Positions 27,016-37,384 are shown, numbered from the stretch's first letter. The stretch is 64,000 bases of DNA from Ethanoligenens harbinense YUAN-3 (GCF_000178115.2 NC_014828.1:2493501-2557500), one strand, 5' to 3'. The notes: generated from the sequence alone by a model not told the origin. Translations and numbers: made by a program.

Positions 27016-28053
27016 TCAAATCACCCACTTATCGGCAATTGCCAATATAATAAATAGAGCGCGAAGCATCCCGACCCTCAACAAGCCGCATTTTATTTTC
27101 CCAATTCCACTGCGTTTCAAACTCATATTTTTATAGGCAGATGCGACCGCCTGATGAATGATAGGATCGTGAATAATCATACGAAGCGTGCGGATCTTCG
27201 AATTTAAAGAATATGGACAATCTTTTTTCAATAAATTATATACCACTCCAACTAATATGTGGAAATATATCTGATAGCACATTTCATTATAGAATTCACA
27301 CTTTAACATATTGGCTGTATAATATTGATATATTTTTACCGAAAAAATTCTAGCACCCTCAATGAGCCTGGCATTGAAACGACGAGTCGATGAATTTGGA
27401 TTTATGTTAATTTGGTATATTGCCAAATTAATGCATTCAATTTGATCACAAAGACCCGCTGCTTCAATATAGAACAGGAGATCTTCTCCTAACGTAAGCT
27501 CTTCCGAAAATCTTAGCTGATTATGCTTTACAAAATCTGTCCGAAATAGCTTCCCGTATACGCCATGCACAGAATCCACCATGCCACGATGTTCCGGTTT
27601 GACTATCGGATCACTTTTGTATTTTTCTCTATTCAAAGCGTATATCTGAATTTGTTTGGAATCAATGGATAAAATCTCGCAGGTATCGTCGTTCTCTTGC
27701 CCGGCATAGATCTGACAGCCCTGGATAATCGGAAACTCTTCATTACACAACCGAAGAAGTTTGCTGAAATTATCTGGAAGTATTGTATCATCTGCATCCA
27801 CAAATATAAGCCATTTCCCGCTGGAGCAATTCATACCGGCATTCCTGGCAGCAGAAACTCCTTTGTTTATCTGATGTATCACTTTTATGCGTTTGTCATT
27901 TGATTCAAGATCCCTACAAATGGATAACGTATGATCGTCTGAGCCATCGTCTACAATGATTATCTCAATCTCCTCTTTCAAATCCTTTATAGAATTAATA
28001 CAGTTTCTAATGTTTAATTCTTCATTGTATGCTGCAACAATGATACTCACCAT
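27016..28053 (-). CDS. Family 2 glycosyltransferase
   Basis: The protein has 345 residues. MVSIIVAAYNEELNIRNCIN opens a GT-A fold of the GT2 family, with IIVDDGSDDHT (nucleotide-binding Asp) and WLIFVDADDTILP (the DxD metal site, about residue 88). The C-terminal part is hydrophobic and may associate with the membrane. It should add one sugar to the lipid-linked repeat unit. Donor and acceptor are not predictable. It is followed by wzx at 4 bp; upstream there is a 211-bp gap to the polymerase gene with no feature I recognise. Confidence 0.9.
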   Translation of the reverse strand: MVSIIVAAYNEELNIRNCINSIKDLKEEIEIIIVDDGSDDHTLSICRDLESNDKRIKVIHQINKGVSAARNAGMNCSSGKWLIFVDADDTILPDNFSKLLRLCNEEFPIIQGCQIYAGQENDDTCEILSIDSKQIQIYALNREKYKSDPIVKPEHRGMVDSVHGVYGKLFRTDFVKHNQLRFSEELTLGEDLLFYIEAAGLCDQIECINLAIYQININPNSSTRRFNARLIEGARIFSVKIYQYYTANMLKCEFYNEMCYQIYFHILVGVVYNLLKKDCPYSLNSKIRTLRMIIHDPIIHQAVASAYKNMSLKRSGIGKIKCGLLRVGMLRALFIILAIADKWVI

Positions 28054-28264
28054 AGTAGTTTCTCCTTAATTCAAATTGATGCTATGCCCCGATTTGACAT
28101 CCATTCTTCATTTAGGCAGGCTTTCTACGATTACTTGGAAATTATTCTTTCACCCAGTTTTCACTTAAAAAGACCGCGATACGAAGACCCTATCACATCA
28201 ACAAAACAGAATGCTTTCTCCTGTGTTTACCGCATACAGCTTTTTGATTTTACCAGAGTCGTTA

Positions 28265-29479
28265 TCAGTCAATATATTTCTCTTTGGTTGCCGAAAACCT
28301 AAATAGAAATACTGTATAAACGGGAAGCCACCACAATACCTCCGTGCAATTCAAAATAACAAAAACAACAATTAAGCCCGCCCATTCAAGTGCAGTTGGG
28401 TGAAAAAAAGCTTTAAGTCCACCGTAAAGTCGCCATAGATAATATAGACCAAAAGGAATACCGCAGGTAAATAAAAGTGAGCTCAACCCAACGCTAATAT
28501 CTGTTGTCATTCCTAGTTCCCCAAGCCTCGTTATCCTTGCATTGGTAAAGGAGTATCCAATAAATGGATGGTCAAACACTACATTGAAACCATTTAGAAA
28601 ATCATATTTTCTGGTCATTCCAGAAATATTTGTATTCACAAGCTTGTCGCTAATATTATTGCTTAATACAATATAAAACAATACCCCCACTGTCATTATT
28701 ACGACCACAAACTTTATCCAATTTTTACCTCTAAGGCTTCTATCTTCCAAGAATAGTTTTTCAAATCTTTTATGGAATATAAAAAGAACAACAATAGTAA
28801 GAATATATCCTGTCGTAGAACCAGTCGTAATCATCGTTGCAAGCAGGACGAACATCTTGAATTTAACGTGTTTGTGTTTTCCTGGAGTAAAAAGCATAAA
28901 TAACACTGCCATTATAATAAAACCCTGGAATGCGCCTGGTTCCCAAAAGGGGCCTGAATTTCGCGCAAATACATGTATGCCCCATCCCCATGTATAGAAC
29001 GGCGATATATTGTAGATAGAATTATTGAATTCCGTTTTAGTAATAAATGCCCACGCTAATTCCGGATTAAGCACCGCAATCGAAAAGCACACCAGACTAA
29101 CCAGCGATATGACAATCAGCACATTCACATATTTAATTAGATAGCTTTCTTTCGTTAACAAAGCAGTACAAAAGAAAGAAATAATAAACGGCAAATATGT
29201 AACCACAAAAGTGTGTATAAACGAACTGCTTAATTGATCATTATAGGCCAAGAACTGCATAGTCATTTCTACGAAGATTACAAACAACACTATTAAATTA
29301 TCCAATTTGATTTTTGTTTTGTGATGGATACTGAAGATTAAAGATATCACACATATGCCAGACAAAGCCAAATAGGTTAATCTAACATAAATCAAGCCAA
29401 AATAGACAGTTTTGGAACTTAATATCATTAATATTACTATTAAATAATTGCGAATATAGATCCATTTAGATTCCATCAT
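28265..29479 (-). CDS. wzy: O-antigen/capsule polymerase-like membrane protein (Wzy)
   Basis: The protein has about 404 residues from ATG 29479; the frame is open to 29506 inside the upstream gene. It has about eleven hydrophobic segments and a large loop with ARNSGPFWEPGAFQGFI, a pattern common in Wzy/O-antigen ligase-like proteins. Later NISGMTRKYDFLNGFNVVFD and HPFIGYSFTN form the second loop. Sequence identity within this family is low, so the call rests on topology and context. It would polymerise repeat units on the outer face of the membrane. It overlaps the upstream glycosyltransferase gene by 14 bp. Confidence 0.8.
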   Translation of the reverse strand: MMESKWIYIRNYLIVILMILSSKTVYFGLIYVRLTYLALSGICVISLIFSIHHKTKIKLDNLIVLFVIFVEMTMQFLAYNDQLSSSFIHTFVVTYLPFIISFFCTALLTKESYLIKYVNVLIVISLVSLVCFSIAVLNPELAWAFITKTEFNNSIYNISPFYTWGWGIHVFARNSGPFWEPGAFQGFIIMAVLFMLFTPGKHKHVKFKMFVLLATMITTGSTTGYILTIVVLFIFHKRFEKLFLEDRSLRGKNWIKFVVVIMTVGVLFYIVLSNNISDKLVNTNISGMTRKYDFLNGFNVVFDHPFIGYSFTNARITRLGELGMTTDISVGLSSLLFTCGIPFGLYYLWRLYGGLKAFFHPTALEWAGLIVVFVILNCTEVLWWLPVYTVFLFRFSATKEKYID

Positions 29480-30350
29480 TGTACCGTATGCGCTCCTTGA
29501 TAACATGCTTAATCCAAGACAAATATATCCATAAATAGCGCTTGCCTACCCATAAAGGCCATTTCACCCCATGAAACTTCATACAGTAATGAAGCTCTGA
29601 CTTTATAGGCAAACCGATTGGCTTGTTTGCATATTCTAATCGTTTTTTTAAACTTAACGTTTCATCTCTCCAAGTGTTATTTATAGAATTCCTTTGACAT
29701 ATCCCTATATATTTATGCGCAACGTAAATTTTATTTCCCGATAAAATAATTCTATTTGAGTAATCATTATCCGCTTTGGCATGTTCGTAGTAATCATCTA
29801 TAGACCCGATATTTTTAATCATTTGATCTGGAATCAAAAAGCAATTCCAATTTGACATGTTGCATTCTCTACAGGGCTTTTCCGGCAGTACCGGGACGTA
29901 GCGCTCATGGATGAGCTGTTTGTTCCATATTTGTCCCCCATATGTCCAATTTCCTCCGAAAGAATCTTCTGTAGACCCTACAATTGCAACAAGCGGTGCT
30001 TTGCTTTCCACTTCGTAATACGATTCCAACATGGTCCTTATCATATCTGGATAAAAATCAACATCATCGTTCACCATCAAATAAAAATCATGTTTTGTTT
30101 CCAACGCCTTTGAAAGTGACTTGAACATGCCTTTTGCCCAGAACAGAGATCCATCTCCATAAGTTAAATGCACTTTAGGATATTGGACCCGTATTTGCTC
30201 GGAAGATCCATCCGTTGATCCGTCATCGCAAAAATAGCACTCTAATTGAATTGTCCCGTTTTCAACATACGTTTGATGAAGCAAAGATTTTAAGCAACTG
30301 AGCGTCTTGTTCTTTCGATTATGAAAGGTTAAAATTACAGCCATATCCAT
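29466..30350 (-). CDS. Family 2 glycosyltransferase
   Basis: The protein has about 294 residues from ATG 30350 (AAAGGA 9 bp upstream). MDMAVILTFHNRKNKTLSCL opens the GT2 fold; ECYFCDDGSTDGS and LMVNDDVDFYPD supply the nucleotide- and metal-binding acidic residues. DYSNRIILSGNKIYVAHKYIG toward the C-terminus resembles rhamnosyltransferase-like GT2 members. The specific sugar is unknown. The 3' end overlaps the polymerase gene. Confidence 0.88.
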   Translation of the reverse strand: MDMAVILTFHNRKNKTLSCLKSLLHQTYVENGTIQLECYFCDDGSTDGSSEQIRVQYPKVHLTYGDGSLFWAKGMFKSLSKALETKHDFYLMVNDDVDFYPDMIRTMLESYYEVESKAPLVAIVGSTEDSFGGNWTYGGQIWNKQLIHERYVPVLPEKPCRECNMSNWNCFLIPDQMIKNIGSIDDYYEHAKADNDYSNRIILSGNKIYVAHKYIGICQRNSINNTWRDETLSLKKRLEYANKPIGLPIKSELHYCMKFHGVKWPLWVGKRYLWIYLSWIKHVIKERIRYNDGI

Positions 30351-30401
30351 ATCTATTAATCCTTTATAATTTTCGCTTTTCATTGCTAGAAACTGGCCTT
30401 A

Positions 30402-31490
30402 TTAAAGTCCATTTTCTAGCAATTTCCCCATAATCCTATTCCAAGAAAATCGCTTTTTTGCGATTTCTGCCAGATCTTCTAGTTTTTCTCGCTTCATTCT
30501 ACACCAAATATCAAAGATTTCCTGAATATTCAAAGCATCTTCTCCATCTGTAACGTGAATAGTATAATCTTTTTCTTCCAATGGTGATAATCCGCTTGTC
30601 ACAACAGGTACTCCCCTGCAATAGTATTCAATAATTTTAAGAGTTGTATCTATATTCGCATTCCGCCTGTGCAAGGCTAGGCATCCCAACCCTACGTCAA
30701 ATTGATCATACATACAGTTGAGTTCATCTGTGGACTTGATCCCGTAAAATTTCACACGTTTCAGTCCAAGGTGACGAGTCAATTTTCTCAAGTCATTTAT
30801 TGTGCTACTTTCACCCACCACATGAAATTCCACTGGTATTCCATTTATCTGCTCTTCACATTTTGCCAATCCTAACAATACTCTATCATATCCATGGTAC
30901 GGATACAGCGTCCCGACTGCAACCATCCTAAATGTTCCATCCCATTGGGTTTGATAGTTCTTTGATGTGATATTTTCGGTCTGAACCCCATTTGTTATTT
31001 CTACCATTTTATGAAACATATGTACATTAGTATTGCTTTTTATTACGACGATCCGTTCGCACAAATAATTGATAAATGGGAAAAAAAGGCAATCTAGCGA
31101 AATTTTCATGGCCGCCCTATATTTTTTTTTCGATGCTCGAAACTGCTCCGCAAAATAAGGGTACGTCGGGATCTCATAATAGATTTTTGCTCCTTTTTTT
31201 CTCGCCTTTCTCATAAGCTGAATCAGACCAAAACCGGGCACCATTAATCGTATATATACAAGATTGATTTCTTTATGATCTATCAGCGTCTTTGCACAGT
31301 TCAACAACGATTGATCAACTTCTACGCTTTCACCTGTCCCGGTATCAAGCAATATAGAAGCATCTTGTAATCTTGTGAGCAATGTGCAGCGGCCAATAAC
31401 ATTTCCTATCGCAGTAGCTTCCGCGCAAATTTTTTGGTAAATCCCTTCATTTTTGTTTAGCTCTAAGTTCGCTATAAGCAGAGCTTCCAT
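30402..31490 (-). CDS. Family 4 (GT-B) glycosyltransferase
   Basis: The protein has 362 residues. ATG 31490 is chosen because AAGGAAG lies 8 bp upstream, whereas the GTG at 31499 directly abuts that site. The C-terminal GT-B half has FRMVAVGTLYPYHGYDRVL, VEFHVVGES and LKIIEYYCRGVPVVTSGLSP, the donor-binding pattern of GT4. The N-terminal glycine-rich loop usual in GT4 is atypical. It probably acts on a lipid-linked intermediate at the cytoplasmic membrane. Confidence 0.85.
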   Translation of the reverse strand: MEALLIANLELNKNEGIYQKICAEATAIGNVIGRCTLLTRLQDASILLDTGTGESVEVDQSLLNCAKTLIDHKEINLVYIRLMVPGFGLIQLMRKARKKGAKIYYEIPTYPYFAEQFRASKKKYRAAMKISLDCLFFPFINYLCERIVVIKSNTNVHMFHKMVEITNGVQTENITSKNYQTQWDGTFRMVAVGTLYPYHGYDRVLLGLAKCEEQINGIPVEFHVVGESSTINDLRKLTRHLGLKRVKFYGIKSTDELNCMYDQFDVGLGCLALHRRNANIDTTLKIIEYYCRGVPVVTSGLSPLEEKDYTIHVTDGEDALNIQEIFDIWCRMKREKLEDLAEIAKKRFSWNRIMGKLLENGL

Positions 31491-31511
31491 CACATTCACT
31501 TCCTTATATCG

Positions 31512-32327
31512 TCACACATAATAATCCTTGTATACCAAATAAGACTTCTTCCAAATCTTAAACTTTTTATAAGACGAAATTTTCCCAACACTAGCGTTTT
31601 CCAAATGAACGACCTGTAAATCAGGATCATACAACATCCTGTCGCCTGACAAAGCCAATTGATGCGCCAGCATGACTTCTTCTCCCCATAAAAACAGCGA
31701 ATCATCCAGCAACCCACAATGTTTAAAAAAAGCCGGACGAAGCAACATAAGAGCTCCTGTACAAAGAAATATCTCCGTGGCAACTGGCAGATGTTTCATT
31801 CTTGCTTTAGTGCGATTCTTTCTAATAAAATTGTAGAATAAATCCAAAAGAATGGACACCAGATAGCAAGAATAATAGACTCGATAACCCAATCGTCTAC
31901 TTTTACTTGGTACATGAACAAACTGAGGATTTTGATGGATTCCGTTTATTGTCAGTAGATCTGGTACAATTACCGTTTGCTTATCCTGATATTTCTTCTC
32001 TGCCAGCACATCCAAAAAATTCCCATCAAACAGCAAGTCATTGTTTCCCACAATCACATAATCATAAGAAAATCGATTAATTTCTTTCATGCCATAATTC
32101 AGTCCACCAAAATAGCCGAAATTTTTTTCAGCCCGTAGCAATTTGACGGTCGTCATATCGCGTACGGCTTGTTTCAAGGTTGCAAAATCCTCTTCCTTTG
32201 AATGATTATCTATCAATACTATATCTACCTGGTGCTTGTCTATGTTTCTTAGTGATCTTACATTGGCCACATAGTTTATAGTTATATGGCAATTATTATA
32301 GTTAACCGCAATAAAAACCAATCTCAT
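31512..32327 (-). CDS. Family 2 glycosyltransferase, rhamnosyltransferase-like
   Basis: The protein has 271 residues. ATG 32327 has GGAG 6 bp upstream; ATG 32339 lacks one. MRLVFIAVNYNN, VLIDNHSKEED, GYFGGLNYGM and VIVGNNDLLF form the GT2 core with the acidic NND site; LFLWGEEVMLAHQLALSGD matches the helix carrying the catalytic base in rhamnosyltransferase-like GT2 enzymes. The donor may be dTDP-rhamnose, but no rml genes are in the window. Confidence 0.87.
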   Translation of the reverse strand: MRLVFIAVNYNNCHITINYVANVRSLRNIDKHQVDIVLIDNHSKEEDFATLKQAVRDMTTVKLLRAEKNFGYFGGLNYGMKEINRFSYDYVIVGNNDLLFDGNFLDVLAEKKYQDKQTVIVPDLLTINGIHQNPQFVHVPSKSRRLGYRVYYSCYLVSILLDLFYNFIRKNRTKARMKHLPVATEIFLCTGALMLLRPAFFKHCGLLDDSLFLWGEEVMLAHQLALSGDRMLYDPDLQVVHLENASVGKISSYKKFKIWKKSYLVYKDYYV

Positions 32328-32400
32328 ATGATTCTCCACAGTTCATTTTTCTATACGCTTTCTATAACCAAATGCTACAGTCGGCGGATTATCGATCCGC

Positions 32401-33009
32401 CTAACCTTCTTTCGTATTGCACTTTTTTAGTGTATAGTTTTGTCTTATCACCCGAGCTGGATTGCCAACAATTACGGAATCTGCTTGAAAAGTTCCGCTA
32501 ACCACTGCGCCCGCGCCAACCACACAGCCGTCTCCAAGAACCGTCCCTTTCAAAATTATAGTGTTGCAGCCAATAAAACAATTCTTTCCGATATGTATTT
32601 CCCGGGTTGGAATCCATTCGTTATCCTTAGGGCCAATTTCGTCAAACATGAGTCGGTTTCGCATTTTCCAATCAATTGGATGAAAATCATTGTCTAGTAT
32701 CTTACAGTTTCCCCCGATGCAGGTGTTCTCGCCAATATAGATGCCTTTTCTGGCATAAATGGTTGCACCGGAAATACCAACGTGATCTCCAATCACAATT
32801 TCTGCACCTGTTGTTCTGGTACAGATAATCGTACGGCTGTAAAGTCCGATAAGATTTGACAAAAAATTCGATTTGATCGTTACATCATCTCCAATTATAA
32901 TATGGGCTCCATGGTGGTTGTATACAAAAGGCGCTCCTTTGAGCAGAAGATCTCGACCATAGTGGATGTGCATCAACTTCAGAAAAAGCTTGCAATAATT
33001 GCTGTTCAT
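32401..33009 (-). CDS. Hexapeptide-repeat acetyltransferase
   Basis: The protein has 202 residues. The centre is a left-handed beta-helix of hexapeptide repeats (IVIGDHVGISGATIYARKGI and IGENTCIGGNCKI), with the catalytic-type His in DNDFHPIDW and a final block IGKNCFIGCNTIILKG. It belongs to the WbbJ/NodL/CysE superfamily and would acetylate a sugar of the surface polysaccharide using acetyl-CoA. Its ATG overlaps the stop of the upstream glycosyltransferase gene (ATGA at 33006-33009), showing translational coupling. Confidence 0.88.
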   Translation of the reverse strand: MNSNYCKLFLKLMHIHYGRDLLLKGAPFVYNHHGAHIIIGDDVTIKSNFLSNLIGLYSRTIICTRTTGAEIVIGDHVGISGATIYARKGIYIGENTCIGGNCKILDNDFHPIDWKMRNRLMFDEIGPKDNEWIPTREIHIGKNCFIGCNTIILKGTVLGDGCVVGAGAVVSGTFQADSVIVGNPARVIRQNYTLKKCNTKEG

Positions 33010-34355
33010 CGGCCCCCCCTCCTGCTGTGGGGTATCAGTTCTGCCATCCGGCTACCGTGGCTTGCGCCACAGGCAAGAATTTCCTCACCATATTTTTGGA
33101 TAGAGATATCCTTAGTAAGTTTTCCAACGAGGTACGCGCGTCCGCGTAGTCCCATATTCCTCACTTCTTCGCTCCCTGCGTGCTCAATGAACCACCGGAT
33201 ATGCTGCTCAAACAGCACATAATCATCGGGATCACTGACAAGGCCACAAGTAGTTTCTTCCAGAATCAGGCGTGCTTCAGATCCGGATTCCAATACCGCC
33301 AAAACCGGTTTGCCAGCTGCCATGATACCGTATAATTTCGACGGAACTGACACACCTTTGATACCTTTCGCGCTGACGCACCAGTGCACATCTGCCGCAT
33401 TCAGGCTGTAATTCAGATCGGCCTTGCTCTGATAAGGAATAAACAATACATTCTCCATGCGATTTTCCTTCTGATAGCGCACCAGTTTTTCCTTCATACT
33501 GCCGGCTCCAATAAAGGCAAAAATCACATCTCTCCCATCAAGCGTTTTGACGCCTTTAGGAAAAGCATTAAGCACTTTGATCAGGTTTTCCAGATCATAA
33601 TATAATCCCAAGTTACCCGAATACATCAATATGAAATGATTAATCAATCCATATTTTTGTTTAAAAGCGACAATGCGAGGCTCATTCTGTCCCAGTGGAT
33701 AAATTTCATTTTCGTCAATCCAGTTGTTGATGAACGCATAAGTTGGCATCTGCTTGCCTAAAAAGCGTTTCCTCAAAGTCTCCACCATATCTCGCCCCAC
33801 CACAATGACCTTGTCGGCTCTTTTGCAACTGAATTTATCCGCCATCAGCATCATCTTTAAAATTGCTTGATTTTTACTGTATCCTGTCGCAATTGTCTGT
33901 TCTGGATTGAAATCCTGAATGTTGTAAATGTATTTTGCATGCTTCACCCATTTTCCCCAAACGCCAAGCAATCCGCCGAGAATGGGGGGCTGTGATATAG
34001 AATAGACGTAATCGACACTACCCACCCTTGTTGTTGCTCGCATTGCGCGAAAAAAGTATGCGCTTATATTCTTAATTCGGCTGAGTTTGTTCGTCTTATC
34101 AAAACCAGGAACACGAATGCGCATGACATCTACGCCATTGATATTTTCGAAATAAAAGGATTTTTTAACATAATCTACACCTACTACTCCGCCGTAGGAA
34201 GGTACAACACAAATCACGGTAATAGAAAACTGCCCCAACAGTCCTTCTGCCAGTTCTCTGAGAATCTGGCCGGTTGAGGCAACGTCGGGGTGGTAATAGT
34301 GGGCGTAAATCAGCAAATGCGGCTTTGGGGATTTTTCTGCGTGGTTTGCATTCAA
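33006..34355 (-). CDS. Family 4 glycosyltransferase (WcaI-like)
   Basis: The protein has 449 residues, a typical GT-B length. LLIYAHYYHPDVASTGQILR at the N-terminus is the WcaI-type opening. The C-terminal half has FILMYSGNLGLYYDLENLI, VIFAFIGAG and VPSKLYGIMAAGKPVLAVLE, the GT4 donor site. It is the first intact gene of the AT-rich polysaccharide operon; between it and the promoter at 34839-34867 lies only a deleted UDP-glucose dehydrogenase gene. Confidence 0.9.
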   Translation of the reverse strand: MNANHAEKSPKPHLLIYAHYYHPDVASTGQILRELAEGLLGQFSITVICVVPSYGGVVGVDYVKKSFYFENINGVDVMRIRVPGFDKTNKLSRIKNISAYFFRAMRATTRVGSVDYVYSISQPPILGGLLGVWGKWVKHAKYIYNIQDFNPEQTIATGYSKNQAILKMMLMADKFSCKRADKVIVVGRDMVETLRKRFLGKQMPTYAFINNWIDENEIYPLGQNEPRIVAFKQKYGLINHFILMYSGNLGLYYDLENLIKVLNAFPKGVKTLDGRDVIFAFIGAGSMKEKLVRYQKENRMENVLFIPYQSKADLNYSLNAADVHWCVSAKGIKGVSVPSKLYGIMAAGKPVLAVLESGSEARLILEETTCGLVSDPDDYVLFEQHIRWFIEHAGSEEVRNMGLRGRAYLVGKLTKDISIQKYGEEILACGASHGSRMAELIPHSRRGGR

Positions 34356-34379
34356 TTTGGGCAGCTCCTATCAAACGGT

Positions 34380-34709
34380 TCAGTCACGACGGTACAAATC
34401 TGTAGTATATACCTTTTCTGCCACATCATTCAACACACCGTTATAACGGCTGTCAACAATCATTCCACGTCTTTTTCTCTTACGTACTTTATTATGCCCT
34501 GAATGCAACTCTGACGAAAGTTGTCGCTGTTGAGCTTCATGATCAAGGGAAACAACACATTTCTTTATCTTGAATGGGGGGCTAATTAAATCAACTTTTC
34601 CTGGAGCAATATCAACTATAAACTCCATATGGTGTCGTGCCAAAACAATAGCGTCGGACAAACCAACACAGCCAGTTCCTAACACGACGATTTTCAATTT
34701 TTTATACAT
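34380..34709 (-). pseudogene. ugd: Internally deleted UDP-glucose 6-dehydrogenase remnant
   Basis: The open frame has only 109 codons against about 390 for intact UDP-glucose dehydrogenases. The first part, KLKIVVLGTGCVGLSDAIVL, is the NAD-binding start, with VDIAPGKVDLIS nearby. The last part, RYNGVLNDVAEKVYTTDLYR, is the C-terminal end of the same family. The middle, including the catalytic cysteine, is missing or replaced by unrelated sequence. The gene has no catalytic capacity. It may still be translated, since the frame is open and lies directly downstream of a good promoter. Confidence 0.8.
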
Positions 34710-34838
34710 TGCACATATCAGGACTTCCCAACATCTACTTTCGGAGTCGCAAACGAAATAAACCTCGCCTTTACGTTTGATTTACATTCCGCCACGCATG
34801 TTGTTCAGCGGCCCTGAGACTACAACTTCCTAAATTTT

Positions 34839-34867
34839 ATTATACTATAAATACCCAGACAAATCAA
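34839..34867 (-). promoter_or_regulatory. Sigma-A-type promoter for the polysaccharide operon
   Basis: On the minus strand TTGATT (34862-34867) and TATAAT (34839-34844) are separated by exactly 17 bp, a near-consensus vegetative promoter. It lies 130 bp upstream of the ugd remnant and drives the run of genes toward 25647. An AT-rich tract lies just upstream of the -35, as in UP elements. Confidence 0.75.
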
Positions 34868-35617
34868 TTTAATTAATTTACATAATTTACACAACTTGGA
34901 TTACAACTTGTATTGTTCTGGAAAAGCGCCCACTTACATACAGGCACTGGCTTGCTGAAAGCGTCAGATCAAAAAACAGGATTCAAACGCCGGTATCCGT
35001 GAGAAAAATGCTGAAAACCAGTTTGAATGCTCGCTGGCATCTCAAGATATGTTTCGGGTTGCCTCCTCCTTACCATCTTTTCCAACTAATATCCGAAGCC
35101 AAAGCCACTAAAAACATTGTGCCGCTTTTTATTCCCATTGGGATTCCGCTTTTATTTTCCTCTCGTTTTTTTCCATGGCTGAAACCAGCGAATAAGATTT
35201 TTCAGGTGTTTCGACAATTCCTGTGGTCTATTTCAATTTTTTTTGGGGCAGTTGTTTGTTGGATAACCAGTGCTTTTGCAGCAATCGCACTGTGGCAGCA
35301 TACCCGCCTGCGAATTCCACAGTGGCCATGCTTGGCGAAAGCCCGAGCGGATAAGTGCCGGCTTTTAATCATTCAACTGGAATTGCCACGGCGGGATACT
35401 ATCTTCGCATGCATCCTTTCGGGATGTGTATCGCGTTCGGTCCCAGGCATCCCTTACCAAGTTCGTGATCTTGTCCGACCTTACAGTAGGCTTTTTACTC
35501 ATTTCATTCACTTTTATCCTTTTGAGTTTATACCATTGACCTACTCAGATTTTCATCAGTGTCCTTTTTAAATCAAAGAATCCCCGATGTTGACATTAGA
35601 AAGCTTTTTCTATTTAA
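34868..35617. other. 750-bp region without a convincing gene
   Basis: A 190-codon plus-strand frame at 34999-35571 is open, but it starts at a GTG without a ribosome binding site, has an irregular composition and no recognisable motif. Neither strand shows a family I can name. The region probably holds decayed sequence between the glycosyltransferase operon and the acyltransferase gene. Confidence 0.5.
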
Positions 35618-36712
35618 TCAATATGTCACTTTATATTTCAATTTGTCAAAATATTTCATTACAAAGTTTTCTATTTTCTTGAGTATAACGGCGGTGGCAA
35701 ACGATAAAGCAACTAAAGTCACATAGATAAGCAGCGAATAGTGACTAGCTGTTAACAAATCACACACTATTCCTCCATCCAAATAGAAGCCGTGTACTAA
35801 CCACATATAAACAGAGTACTCACCTACTTTACTTAAAGAATTCAAAATCACACTTCTATTTTCCACTATACTACATACTGAATAAATGAACGGGAAAATT
35901 ATAAGTGTGTCAATAATGCAATACCCAGCTTCCGTTGACAGTAAGACTCTAATGGCAACACAGCATAGCAAAATCATGACATTAATCAATTTTCTATATT
36001 TGGTCGGCAAAAAATTGCTTAACTTTTCAAAGCTGCATAGCCTTGCGCTAAAATAGCCTTCGATAAATATTATCAAATATGTAACAGTAACACTATTTGC
36101 AAGCACATTAATCACTTTAAACGGACCACTTGAATAGTAATAGCCTAAAAACAAGACCGTGATAACTATTCCTAATATAATAATCTTAGGTCGCTCTCCG
36201 GAATTGATATGCTCGTAAATAAAATCTATAAAAGGAAACAACAACAGCATCAAAATATACTGTCTGACATACCACCAAGCTCCATTATACGAAAATTCAA
36301 CGCCAACAAAATTCAACAACAATTCTTTAGCACTTGAAATTTTTATGTCTTGCGTTACATATAATATTGGAATGAACACTATAAACACAAGCCAATATTT
36401 AATCATAAAATCTATTAGCTGTTTTACTACCAGCAGAAAATTTCCAGGCAGTCTCTTTTTTATTATAACGGATTTAGCTTGAGCTTTCTTGCACATGGCA
36501 TAGCCACTGATAAATGCATATATTGCAACACATAATTTTCCAAGCCACGCAAGCGTCTCGATCGAAAGAACTTTACCTAAACCCAACAAATCAAATGTTG
36601 AATAGAATGTACAATGCAGTGCAGCCGGTGCTTTAAACAAATGATGATATAACATCATAAGTACCGCTAAGCCGTACAGCATTTTTGAATTCTTTTTTGA
36701 AAAATGAATCAT
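35618..36712 (-). CDS. Membrane acyltransferase, family 3
   Basis: The protein has 364 residues and about ten hydrophobic segments. The start, KNSKMLYGLAVLMMLYHHLF, carries the paired-His motif typical of acyltransferase-3 proteins (OatA, OafA, NodX). YAFISGYAMCKK and FSYNGAWWYVRQYILMLLLF are further family landmarks. It would transfer an acyl group, usually acetyl, to a surface glycan. AT-rich, in line with the neighbouring polysaccharide genes, but separated from them by 900 bp, so it probably has its own promoter. Confidence 0.85.
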   Translation of the reverse strand: MIHFSKKNSKMLYGLAVLMMLYHHLFKAPAALHCTFYSTFDLLGLGKVLSIETLAWLGKLCVAIYAFISGYAMCKKAQAKSVIIKKRLPGNFLLVVKQLIDFMIKYWLVFIVFIPILYVTQDIKISSAKELLLNFVGVEFSYNGAWWYVRQYILMLLLFPFIDFIYEHINSGERPKIIILGIVITVLFLGYYYSSGPFKVINVLANSVTVTYLIIFIEGYFSARLCSFEKLSNFLPTKYRKLINVMILLCCVAIRVLLSTEAGYCIIDTLIIFPFIYSVCSIVENRSVILNSLSKVGEYSVYMWLVHGFYLDGGIVCDLLTASHYSLLIYVTLVALSFATAVILKKIENFVMKYFDKLKYKVTY

Positions 36713-37048
36713 TATAGTACCCCTACCAGCAAATCCGCATAAATCATATAGGTAAGCCGTTCTTGATTATTCGACGCTAATGAGATCACGCAGTCGGCTA
36801 AATTCAGGAGACTTGATTTACAGTTGAAAGTCGTCTAAAGCGCGGAAAATTCCACTTTTGTTTCAGCCTATTGATAAAGATAGAAACAGCTTTCTTCTAA
36901 TTTTACGCCTTCTGTGAAATAAATTGGCGTGGAACAAAAAAGCGAACAGATGAAAAATGTTGTCACAAAGGATATATTGCCCCGTCAGATTTTCCAACAC
37001 ACCCAATAAGTCAAAATAGCACAGCTTTCTCCATTTTACAAACAAGTC

Positions 37049-37110
37049 CTGATTCATCATTCAGATCAGGGCATCCAGTGCGTCAGCACGAACCATCTGT
37101 GGTCTTGTCG
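37049..37110 (+). pseudogene. Fragment of an IS3-family OrfB transposase
   Basis: The plus strand reads LIHHSDQGIQCVSTNHL, matching the second catalytic Asp block (HSDqGxqYxS) of IS3-family integrase-type transposases. Only about 20 codons are recognisable. The rest of 36713-37385 holds no other feature I can name. Confidence 0.55.
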
Positions 37111-37384
37111 AATCAAAACCACACCGAATCCAGCAATCATTAACAAATGTGCGCCCTATGAGCATTACATAATCAGAACGTAAGTCTAATGCAAAATTTT
37201 TAATTACCGAATTATCCCCTCGCATACAACAACGGATATATTAATTAGAAATCCAGCTTAACATGCTACTTTTCCTTACATTTTGAACTGAAACAGTATG
37301 TAAAAGAATAATTCCGTTTAATTATATTGGCGTGAGCCATACCCGATATAAAAACATTACGCAAGGGTGTTCAGCATAAAAAAA

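Noticed and set aside
34999-35571. A 190-codon plus-strand frame as a gene
   Set aside because: There is no ribosome binding site, no recognisable motif, and the residue use is unlike that of real genes nearby. I list the region as without a convincing gene.
36863-37060. A 65-codon minus-strand frame as a small gene
   Set aside because: It overlaps the plus-strand IS3 OrfB fragment at 37049, lacks a ribosome binding site and has no recognisable content.
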